Shown in pieces: positions 1-5,235 of a stretch of 5,709 nt of DNA. The stretch spans positions 1 through 5,709 of the forward strand of contig CANBRH010000046.1 in NCBI GenBank assembly GCA_947371865.1, in the 5' to 3' direction. The DNA is from Actinomycetota bacterium (lineage in GTDB: Bacteria; Actinomycetota; Actinomycetes; Nanopelagicales; Nanopelagicaceae). Numbering within the stretch: the first letter of the stretch is position 1; each line of letters starts with the position of its first letter. The notes below the pieces were generated by a model, which was given only the letters and a program-made list of their open reading frames with translations, was not told the origin of the DNA and searched no databases. Both the position numbers and the translations under genes were made by a program.

Positions 1-432
1 GAAGGTCCAGCTTGGTGGCATACCTCCAGCGTTGGTCACTATGCCAACTCACTCCATCTCTGGAGCGTTGAACTCTTCTTCGTATTTATGGTCGTGCACC
101 TGTGGGGCAAGTTCTGGATGGCAGCCTGGCGCGGAAAGCGCACCTCTACATGGGTCACTGGCGTCATCGCATTCATGGCTTCAATCATTACCGGATTCAC
201 CGGTTATTTAATCCAGGGCAACTTTGATTCCCAATGGATTGCTACTCAAGCGAAAGATGGATTTAACGCAATGGGTATCGGTGCTTATTTCAATCCCCTT
301 AACACCGGTCAAGCAATGTTAATCCACGTTGCGCTGATGCCGCTGGTTCTCGGAGGCATCGTTGTCTGGCACGTCATCTTGGTTCGCAAGCGCGGGGTAG
401 TTCCCCCCATCGAGGCAGGAGCAGACGAATGA
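1..432 (+). CDS. Cytochrome b N-terminal-domain protein (b6-type, 5' end missing)
   Basis: The frame is open from base 1, so this is the C-terminal 143 residues of a protein whose start lies outside the window. It carries the transmembrane helices that bind the two b hemes in cytochrome bc1/b6f complexes. Visible ligand pairs are His19 and His33 (HX13H, in HLWSVELFFVFMVVH) and His109 and His124 (HX14H). The 14-residue spacing in the second pair is the b6/Gram-positive pattern, not the mitochondrial one (family knowledge). A GFTGYL segment follows the second helix, but the usual LPWDQ-like continuation is replaced by IQGNFDSQW. The protein ends shortly after the fourth helix (VLVRKRGVVPP in outline), so the C-terminal domain of a full cytochrome b is absent. 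Expected role: transmembrane electron transfer from menaquinol in a respiratory complex. The stop overlaps the next start (ATGA), which indicates a tightly coupled operon. The family call is secure; the exact complex is inferred. Confidence 0.9.
   Translation, partial: EGPAWWHTSSVGHYANSLHLWSVELFFVFMVVHLWGKFWMAAWRGKRTSTWVTGVIAFMASIITGFTGYLIQGNFDSQWIATQAKDGFNAMGIGAYFNPLNTGQAMLIHVALMPLVLGGIVVWHVILVRKRGVVPPIEAGADE
417..421 (+). promoter_or_regulatory. Ribosome binding site of the 314-aa cytochrome b partner
   Basis: AGGAG lies 7 nt before ATG 429, inside the end of the cytochrome b gene. It supports the start that overlaps the upstream stop as ATGA and implies translational coupling. Confidence 0.7.
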
Positions 433-1373
433 CACGTGCACTTTCCAAACACGATCCAGCTAAAAAGTGGAGCGGTCCTACGCGTTCCTACGATCTCATC
501 AAGGAATTTGTTATCGCACTCGTTGTGGTCGCGATACTTGCTGGCGGTCTAGCCGCGGTCTTCAGTTCTCCAGATGATCCGGCTCTTACTTTGAAATCTT
601 GGTCAACTGCAGATCCTGCTGACTTCGTTCAGACATCTGTCGGCGAACTCGCGGGAACTACAACTAGCGCTGGATATGGCGCTCCCTATAACACCGCTGC
701 AGAAGGCCAGGTTCTTGGGCCACTGAAACTGCAAAAGTGGGCTGGGGTACGTATTCCCATTAATCCTGCCAAGGATTTCGTTATCTCACCTTTGTTGATT
801 CTTCCTGATGCTGCAGTCAAGCAAGCAGTGAACGAATGGAATGTCGCGACAGCAGATGCACAAACGAAGTGGGCAACCGCTTATGCAGATGCATTAGCAA
901 AATCTCCAAAGTCAACATCTCTGGAAGATGCAGCAGGTGCTTATGGCCCGGTTCCAACGATCACCACTGCGTTGTTGACCATGGCCCAAAATGGAGCACT
1001 TGATGGTGCGTTGACGACAAGTGACACACCACTTCCTACCAACTTCACCAAGCCAATGCTCTTCATCGCTGACAGCGGCACTTACTTCCCAGATCTCGCT
1101 TCTGCCCAACACCTCAGCGGCGATCAATGGGGTGTTATGAATGAGACCGGATCCTGGCCAGGACAATCTTGGCTCTGGCTCTTCTCCTTCTTCTATCAAG
1201 TCGAACCTTTCAAGTCATCCGAAAATGCAGATACTCAAGTAATGAGCCTCTTAGGACTATTGACCCTCCTCTTGATGTTCCTACCTCTGATTCCGCTGCT
1301 CCGTCGGATTCCTTACCGAATTCCAATTCACCGTTTGATCTGGCGCGATTGGTATCGACGCAAGAAGGCATAA
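429..1373 (+). CDS. Membrane-anchored partner of split cytochrome b, function unknown
   Basis: This 314-residue protein has a basic cytoplasmic N-terminus, a transmembrane helix at about 25-47, a long extracytoplasmic region (about 48-244), an aromatic, probably membrane-associated stretch (SWLWLFSFFYQVEPF, about 245-259), a second helix at about 272-291 and a strongly basic tail (RRIPYR...WYRRKKA). Its start overlaps the cytochrome b stop by 4 bp and has a good Shine-Dalgarno (AGGAG at 417-421, 7-nt spacing), so the two are probably translated together. I see no CXXCH heme motif, no Rieske CTHLGC-type motif and no PEWY quinol-site motif, so it is not a recognisable subunit IV, Rieske protein or cytochrome c. 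From memory, actinobacteria have similar cytochrome b/unknown-protein pairs, but I could not check this. It is most likely a structural or assembly subunit of a quinol-oxidising complex; the biochemical role is unknown. Confidence 0.85.
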   Translation: MTRALSKHDPAKKWSGPTRSYDLIKEFVIALVVVAILAGGLAAVFSSPDDPALTLKSWSTADPADFVQTSVGELAGTTTSAGYGAPYNTAAEGQVLGPLKLQKWAGVRIPINPAKDFVISPLLILPDAAVKQAVNEWNVATADAQTKWATAYADALAKSPKSTSLEDAAGAYGPVPTITTALLTMAQNGALDGALTTSDTPLPTNFTKPMLFIADSGTYFPDLASAQHLSGDQWGVMNETGSWPGQSWLWLFSFFYQVEPFKSSENADTQVMSLLGLLTLLLMFLPLIPLLRRIPYRIPIHRLIWRDWYRRKKA

Positions 1374-1390
1374 ATAGACCGCTTCAAGCA

Positions 1391-1419
1391 TTCTCAAAGC
1401 GACCTTTCCTACCTAGAAT
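1391..1419 (+). promoter_or_regulatory. Candidate leaderless promoter of the 294-aa membrane protein gene
   Basis: A -35-like TTCTCA (1391-1396, 4 of 6 to TTGACA) and a -10-like TAGAAT (1414-1419, 5 of 6 to TATAAT) are separated by 17 bp. The -10 ends 8 nt before ATG 1428, so transcription would begin at or next to the A of the start codon, giving a leaderless mRNA. This agrees with the lack of any Shine-Dalgarno before 1428. Leaderless genes with a TANNNT box at this distance are common in actinobacteria (established knowledge). The elements are seen directly; promoter activity is inferred. Confidence 0.5.
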
Positions 1420-1442
1420 TCCTCGGTATGAAAGGTCGCTTT
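1396..1442. repeat. Perfect 13-bp inverted repeat around a start codon; terminator or operator
   Basis: The arms AAAGCGACCTTTC (1396-1408) and GAAAGGTCGCTTT (1430-1442) are perfect reverse complements. After one C/T mismatch the stem can extend with TACC (1410-1413) against GGTA (1425-1428), leaving an 11-nt loop. It starts 22 bp after the stop at 1373, and the right arm runs into TTTCTT, so it could act as a rho-independent terminator for the cytochrome operon. It also encloses the -10 box and ATG 1428 of the next gene, so it could be an operator or could occlude translation on read-through transcripts. The repeat is certain; its function is inferred. Confidence 0.75.
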
Positions 1443-2312
1443 CTTACCTCGGTCATTGGCTCACTTCTTTATATTTCTCTGCTGATTGCTTCGGTAGCAA
1501 CAGGTGCGCACTTTGTCCTTGGGCATGTCACCGACCTGGGCGCATCTTCGGCTTCTCTGGTTAAGGATTTTGGCGCCAAGAAGAGCACGATCGTTCCGAT
1601 GCTCATTGATCAGGTGCTCAAGAGTTCAGATGCCCGAGAAACAAAGACGATCAATCAAAATAGGGCGCAAATTACTCAAGCGCTCAATGATTTGCTGGAC
1701 AATCCACAGTTCTCCGATGCCTTGTCGACGACACTGGAACCCGTCGGAAAAGCTCTAGCCGCTGGCCAAGAATCTGTTCAGTTGGATACAACTGTCTTGG
1801 TCAAAACAATCTCCGATGAAGTAAATAAAGTTGCGGGCAAGGTTGTTATTTCGCCTAAAGATTTAAAAAGTATTTCTAAACCACAACCTCTCGATTTAAA
1901 GCAACCATCCAAGATTTTCAAGATGGCTAAAAGCATCATTGATGTGCTTATGCTCTTTTGGGTTATAGCGTTGGCGCTCCTTATCATCCTCTTTATTCGC
2001 AAGCGAGAGGCGGCCTTCAAGCTTCTCGGTAAATTCTGCTTGGCGCTGGGCGTACCGGTCCTGGTGATCTGGTTTGTTATCCCGACGATTTTGGTTCACT
2101 TTGCTAATTCCAACGTAGATTCCAATCTGCCGGGGACGTTATTGCCTATCGCGTTTAAAGAAGTAACTGGCTTCACAGAGATCATGGGAATTGGATTTAC
2201 CGTTTTAGGCGTTATATTGCTTGTTGCGGCCAAAATGACCAAGGGTTCTCATCTCCACGGTCCACGACTAAAGGCGGAATCGAATGTCGAAGGTGATCTC
2301 CGGTCTCACTGA
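1428..2312 (+). CDS. Four-helix membrane protein of unknown function
   Basis: This 294-residue protein is not assigned to a family I recognise. It begins with a signal-anchor-like helix (about 6-28, after MKGR), then has a soluble, probably extracytoplasmic region of about 140 residues rich in Ser, Thr, Asp, Lys and Gln (29-168), followed by three helices at about 169-190, 199-225 and 252-269 and a short polar tail. No catalytic motif, heme motif or cysteine pair is visible; the only cysteine, Cys204, is in a helix. ATG 1428 is chosen because it gives a clean positively charged start before the first helix. It has no Shine-Dalgarno but has a candidate -10 at leaderless distance. The gene overlaps the downstream permease by 29 bp, so the two are probably co-expressed and may act together. 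A transporter accessory or extracytoplasmic sensor role is only a guess. Confidence 0.8.
   Translation: MKGRFLTSVIGSLLYISLLIASVATGAHFVLGHVTDLGASSASLVKDFGAKKSTIVPMLIDQVLKSSDARETKTINQNRAQITQALNDLLDNPQFSDALSTTLEPVGKALAAGQESVQLDTTVLVKTISDEVNKVAGKVVISPKDLKSISKPQPLDLKQPSKIFKMAKSIIDVLMLFWVIALALLIILFIRKREAAFKLLGKFCLALGVPVLVIWFVIPTILVHFANSNVDSNLPGTLLPIAFKEVTGFTEIMGIGFTVLGVILLVAAKMTKGSHLHGPRLKAESNVEGDLRSH
2271..2277 (+). promoter_or_regulatory. Ribosome binding site that sets the permease start
   Basis: AAGGCGG, one base off the AAGGAGG consensus, lies 6 nt before ATG 2284 and inside the end of the preceding gene. It supports the overlapping start at 2284 over later in-frame candidates. Confidence 0.65.
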
Positions 2313-3510
2313 AGGCTGGTGGATGTTCTTTGACACCTTCTGGGCGTTGATATTTGGTTTTATATTGTCAGGTGCGGTTCAAGCATTTGTATCTAAATCA
2401 CAGATGCAATCGGCATTAGGAGATCGCCGTCCAAAGACGATTGGCAAAGCTTCCTTCTTTGGCGCGGTCAGTTCTTCCTGCTCTTATGCCGCAAGTGCAT
2501 TGGCTAAAAGCCTCTTTGCTAAAGGCGCCGATTTCACCGCCTCGATGATTTTTATGTTTGCCAGCACTAACCTGGTTATTGAGCTGGGATTGGTTTTATG
2601 GATTCTCATCGGGTGGCAATTTGCGGCTGCCGAATTTGTTGGCGGCGCCGTCATGATTCTTTTGCTCTGGATTTTGTTACCCAGGTTGGTTCCGGAGAAG
2701 ATGGTTGCTGCAAGTAGATCTATGGTCGAAGTTCCCGATTCGATGGAGATGGCTTCGGGGGAGAGCATCAGCACCAAGATCAAGAGCCGCCGCGCGTGGG
2801 GTGACGCCGCTGGTTACACCATCGGCGATTTCACGATGCTGCGAACCGAACTGGTTGTTGGATTTATCGTCGCAGGCTTGGCTTCTACGTTGGTATCGGT
2901 CTCCGCGTGGCGCAGTCTCTTTATTTCAGGACATGGCTTTCTCTCCGAAATCGAGAATGCAATTATCGGCCCCGTTCTAGCCTTCATTAGTTTTGTCTGC
3001 TCTGTGGGCAATGTGCCATTGGCTGCCGCGCTCTGGAAAGGTGGCATCACTTTCGGTGGCGTCATCGCTTTCATCTTTGCCGACCTGGTGGCATTTCCAC
3101 TCGTAATGATTTATCGGAAATATTATGGGACTCGTTTGGCCATTCGCCTCACCCTTGTCTTCTGGTTAGTAATGGCGGTAAGTGGGCTTGTAACCGAAGA
3201 GATTTTCAAAGTTTTCTCTCTGATCCCGCATCGCCACATGGATCTGATGGCGATGAAACATTTTGGTTGGAATTCGACCACGTTCCTCAATGTCGTTGCA
3301 TTGATCGCGGCCGGCGTCATTTACTGGCTGTACAAGAGCCAAGACCAAGCAAGCGAAGATAGCGAATACGCCAAGGATTTGGTCTGCGGCATGCAGGTGC
3401 GAAAGTCAGATGCCCCTGCCGTGGCTGAACTCGATGGAGTTACTTATTACTTCTGTATGGTCGGTTGCAAAGAAGCTTTATTGGCGACCCCAGAAAAATA
3501 TATTAAATAA
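2284..3510 (+). CDS. ArsP/UPF0718-type permease with C-terminal YHS domain
   Basis: This 408-residue inner-membrane permease has about eight to nine predicted helices (roughly 15-36, 55-76, 86-111, 114-133, 188-206, 226-246, 257-277, 285-305, 331-350). Two hallmark segments are visible: FFGAVSSSCSYAA with Cys66, followed by KGADFTAS and ASTNLVIELG, and in the second half FVCSVGNVPLAA with Cys239, followed by GGITFGGVIAFIFADL. These match the permease family PF03773 (UPF0718/ArsP-like), some members of which export organoarsenicals. Residues 361-408 form a YHS domain (DLVCGM with Cys368, then YYFCMVGC with Cys391 and Cys395), a small cysteine motif found in heavy-metal transporters and related proteins. 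A role in moving or sensing a metal or metalloid is therefore likely; the substrate is unknown. A polar loop (about 134-187) separates the two halves. It is coupled to the upstream membrane protein by a 29-bp overlap and converges on the next gene with a 19-bp gap. Confidence 0.9.
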   Translation: MSKVISGLTEGWWMFFDTFWALIFGFILSGAVQAFVSKSQMQSALGDRRPKTIGKASFFGAVSSSCSYAASALAKSLFAKGADFTASMIFMFASTNLVIELGLVLWILIGWQFAAAEFVGGAVMILLLWILLPRLVPEKMVAASRSMVEVPDSMEMASGESISTKIKSRRAWGDAAGYTIGDFTMLRTELVVGFIVAGLASTLVSVSAWRSLFISGHGFLSEIENAIIGPVLAFISFVCSVGNVPLAAALWKGGITFGGVIAFIFADLVAFPLVMIYRKYYGTRLAIRLTLVFWLVMAVSGLVTEEIFKVFSLIPHRHMDLMAMKHFGWNSTTFLNVVALIAAGVIYWLYKSQDQASEDSEYAKDLVCGMQVRKSDAPAVAELDGVTYYFCMVGCKEALLATPEKYIK

Positions 3511-3529
3511 GGCACTTTGGAACTCTTTT

Positions 3530-4030
3530 CTAGACTGCGCCAATATATTTCTTGTAACCAGCAATCCAGTTAACGGCAAATGCTTGCTGGGCGACCTTTA
3601 AAGTGACCTGCCCGCTGCAGATCAGCAAGTGCAATTTATTCTCTAACTTATCTTTCATCGATGCCCCTTGAGTGATACGCCTAGGCTCTGGCCACAAATT
3701 TGCAACGCTGCGCGCGCTGCCGCCAATCTCCAATGGGATGAGATGGTCTTCTTCGTAATTGCGCATGTCGAGATCGCCTTGATAGTTATATCCAGAATCA
3801 AGTTGGGTTCGCTTTAGCTTGTTGGTATAGCTGGCCGGGGGTCTAATCGTCTTGGTGTATCCAACGACGCAAATGGTGGAACGAATGGTTGCTTGGGTAA
3901 CCGCAGGATTTGTGGCCCCTGGGGTCAAGGCGTGATTGGGCAAAGCCGGATTTTGCGCAGCCTGACTAAGTGTTGGCATTGCAATACTCAGCGCAATTGC
4001 CAACGTTATTTCGTAGCGGCTTCTTCGCAT
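3530..4030 (-). CDS. Secreted HNH-like protein (DHLIPLE...NLWPEP family)
   Basis: This 166-residue protein starts with a signal peptide (basic MRRSR, hydrophobic core, likely cleavage after SQA near residue 24). The mature part has Cys54 early and Cys138 late, a possible disulfide. The central motif is EEDHLIPLEIGG (93-104), followed by Asn111 in NLWPEP (111-116), KDKLENKLH (126-134) and a C-terminal tryptophan-tyrosine stretch. Asp95-His96, Asn111 and possibly His134 resemble the spacing of an HNH/His-Me finger nuclease core. Proteins with this core are often labelled hypothetical or HNH endonuclease; nuclease activity here is inferred. The gene follows the lipoprotein gene by 12 bp on the same strand, so both are probably on one transcript. 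Only a weak GAGAG precedes the start. There is no sign of an immunity gene or toxin delivery domain, so it may be a nutrient-scavenging or wall-associated protein. Confidence 0.75.
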   Translation of the reverse strand: MRRSRYEITLAIALSIAMPTLSQAAQNPALPNHALTPGATNPAVTQATIRSTICVVGYTKTIRPPASYTNKLKRTQLDSGYNYQGDLDMRNYEEDHLIPLEIGGSARSVANLWPEPRRITQGASMKDKLENKLHLLICSGQVTLKVAQQAFAVNWIAGYKKYIGAV

Positions 4031-4042
4031 TGTGAAATTCTC

Positions 4043-4690
4043 TCAGGGACCCGTTGGCCAATTGCCTGGAGGACAGCTAAATCCAAATTCACTTTGAATC
4101 GCAGTCGGGACAATTCCGCATCCGACGGTGGCGGTTCCAAAATCCACGATCTGCCATTTGCCGTTGACCAGATGCGCCCAGCCGTAGGCGTTGTCAGTAA
4201 TAGGAAGGTAAGGGATAGAAGTAAAGATCAACCAATGCGAATCGTGCGTGGAAGTTCGTAAGTGAACAACGGCTGCAAAGTAAGGATCGCCTTTTTGTTG
4301 TGCGCTGCGGATATCTACAGAAATGGCGTCGGGGACGGCATTTCCGCCGGAATAATTGTTGGTGTCCAGTGAAAACGTGTCAGGATATTGAGCCAATATC
4401 GACCACGGAATTACCACCCGCGAGAGTTCACCCGTCGAGGAGCTGGGCCAGACCAAGGTCCACCCCGCCTCAGTCGCCACCCCCTTGGGAAGCTTGGCCT
4501 CCAGTTGCGCCGAAACCGCCTTGGGATCCCAATTGATGAGGTCTGGATGTCGGGCCGTGAAATCAGTCATCAGCAATTTGATGCCATCGACCAACTTGGA
4601 TTCTTCGGGGCGCGCATTTCCAGCCGTTACAGAGCAACCTGCCAGCGCAATCACAAGAGCGAAGGCAATAATTGGTCGGAGGCGCTTCAT
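4043..4690 (-). CDS. Lipoprotein of unknown function
   Basis: This 215-residue protein has a type II signal peptide: MKRLRP, a hydrophobic core and a lipobox LAGC with Cys19 as the lipidated residue. The mature part is a globular domain with no repeat or catalytic motif I recognise. It is rich in beta-type segments (WTLVWPSSSTGELSRVVIPW; YFAAVVHLRT; HWLIFTSIPYLP; GWAHLVNGKWQIVDFG). Two cysteines near the C-terminus (Cys191 and Cys206) could form a disulfide outside the membrane, and the tail is rich in Pro and Gly. It is probably the first gene of a two-gene unit with the secreted HNH-like protein 12 bp downstream. A TAGACT box 6 nt before the start suggests a leaderless transcript; no Shine-Dalgarno is visible. 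Localisation is well supported; function is unknown. Confidence 0.8.
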   Translation of the reverse strand: MKRLRPIIAFALVIALAGCSVTAGNARPEESKLVDGIKLLMTDFTARHPDLINWDPKAVSAQLEAKLPKGVATEAGWTLVWPSSSTGELSRVVIPWSILAQYPDTFSLDTNNYSGGNAVPDAISVDIRSAQQKGDPYFAAVVHLRTSTHDSHWLIFTSIPYLPITDNAYGWAHLVNGKWQIVDFGTATVGCGIVPTAIQSEFGFSCPPGNWPTGP

Positions 4691-4696
4691 CTTTGA

Positions 4697-4702
4697 AGTC
4701 TA
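4697..4702 (-). promoter_or_regulatory. Candidate -10 box for a leaderless lipoprotein transcript
   Basis: Read on the minus strand this is TAGACT, 6 nt before the lipoprotein ATG. It fits TANNNT (4 of 6 to TATAAT). No convincing -35 is seen 16-18 bp upstream, so support is modest. A second, farther candidate on the same strand is GATAAT (+ strand 4741-4746). Confidence 0.35.
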
Positions 4703-4716
4703 GTCAGGCTGCACTC

Positions 4717-4745
4717 TTGAAACCCAGCGCCATTAAGAGGATTAT
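4717..4745 (+). promoter_or_regulatory. Candidate promoter for the CBS-domain gene
   Basis: TTGAAA (4717-4722, 5 of 6 to TTGACA) and GATTAT (4740-4745, 4 of 6 to TATAAT) are 17 bp apart on the + strand. Transcription from here would leave a short leader before ATG 4786 that includes its Shine-Dalgarno. The -10 overlaps the minus-strand GATAAT. Confidence 0.4.
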
Positions 4746-4775
4746 CGAGATAGACCGAACGGCGATGAGGTGGAT

Positions 4776-4780
4776 GGGAG
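4776..4780 (+). promoter_or_regulatory. Ribosome binding site that sets the CBS gene start
   Basis: GGGAG lies 5 nt before ATG 4786. This start gives a protein that begins directly with the first CBS domain. The longer frame from 4672 would overlap the divergent lipoprotein start and the promoter region and adds 38 residues with no domain character. Confidence 0.6.
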
Positions 4781-4785
4781 CAGGT

Positions 4786-5211
4786 ATGAAGATAACTTCA
4801 TTGATTTCTGGGAAGCGGGTAGAGACGATCTCGCCCAGCGCCAGTGTTCATGATTTGGTCAATGCGTTAAATACCTATCACGTAGGTGCATTGGTCGTTT
4901 CCGCCGACGGCAAGCGCATCGATGGCATTGTCTCCGAGCGAGATGTGGTCCGGGCGATGCCGGGCAAACTCGATCAACTCATCGATATGCATGTGCGAGA
5001 TTTAATGACCGTTGAAGTTGCTACCTGCACTTCCGAAAGTACCGTTGCCGAATTGATGAAGACCATGACCGAGATGCGGATTCGCCATATCCCCGTTGTT
5101 AACGAGAATAATCAGCTCGTTTCCATTGTCTCTATCGGCGATGTCGTCAAAGCCCACATTTCAGAATTGGATAACGAACGCCGAGCTTTACAGGATTACG
5201 TGACCAATTAA
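4786..5211 (+). CDS. Tandem CBS-domain protein
   Basis: This 141-residue soluble protein consists almost entirely of two CBS domains forming a Bateman module. The first (about 8-58) ends in GIVSERDVVRAM, the second (about 71-126) in SIVSIGDVVKAH. The Ser50-x-x-Asp53 and Ser116-x-x-Asp119 positions match those that contact the ribose of bound adenine nucleotides in this family. The second domain opens with VRDLMT and contains MRIRHIPVVNENNQLVSI, both typical. The C-terminal tail (ELDNERRALQDYVTN) is a charged helix seen in many stand-alone CBS proteins. Such proteins sense AMP, ATP or related ligands and control a partner enzyme or channel; the partner is not evident here. ATG 4786 is preferred for its Shine-Dalgarno. 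The acyltransferase gene follows after 24 bp; a functional link is not obvious. Confidence 0.9.
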   Translation: MKITSLISGKRVETISPSASVHDLVNALNTYHVGALVVSADGKRIDGIVSERDVVRAMPGKLDQLIDMHVRDLMTVEVATCTSESTVAELMKTMTEMRIRHIPVVNENNQLVSIVSIGDVVKAHISELDNERRALQDYVTN

Positions 5212-5220
5212 TTTTCGCAG

Positions 5221-5226
5221 TAGCCT
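5221..5226 (+). promoter_or_regulatory. Weak candidate -10 box before the acyltransferase start
   Basis: TAGCCT fits TANNNT and ends 9 nt before ATG 5236, where no Shine-Dalgarno is visible. No good -35 lies 16-18 bp upstream. The gene could instead be read through from the CBS gene. Confidence 0.25.
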
Positions 5227-5235
5227 TACCTCGTT

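Noticed and set aside
88..432. A separate 114-aa protein starting at ATG 88
   Set aside because: The frame is open from base 1 and the upstream residues contain His19, the partner of His33 in the heme-binding pair, so ATG 88 is an internal methionine of a longer cytochrome b.
1169..1564. 131-aa open frame overlapping the end of the 314-aa protein and the start of the next gene
   Set aside because: It is out of frame with two well-supported membrane proteins, spans the inverted repeat and the intergenic gap, and its translation shows no domain.
3511..3529. Terminator between the convergent permease and HNH-like genes
   Set aside because: The 19-bp gap has a TTTT run but I find no stem before it on either strand; termination there would have to be rho-dependent or lie inside the genes.
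3530..4690. Toxin-immunity or defence module
   Set aside because: The HNH-like protein is exported and has no delivery or recognition domain, and the neighbour is a lipoprotein with no immunity family features; no other defence gene is present.
3893..4696. Several + strand open frames opposite the secreted protein and lipoprotein genes
   Set aside because: The minus-strand frames have a clean signal peptide, a lipobox and a conserved HNH-like core; the + strand translations are low-complexity shadows rich in Arg, Pro and Cys.
4672..4785. Longer CBS protein starting at 4672
   Set aside because: It would overlap the divergent lipoprotein start and the promoter region, has no Shine-Dalgarno, and adds 38 residues with no CBS character; ATG 4786 has GGGAG at 5 nt.
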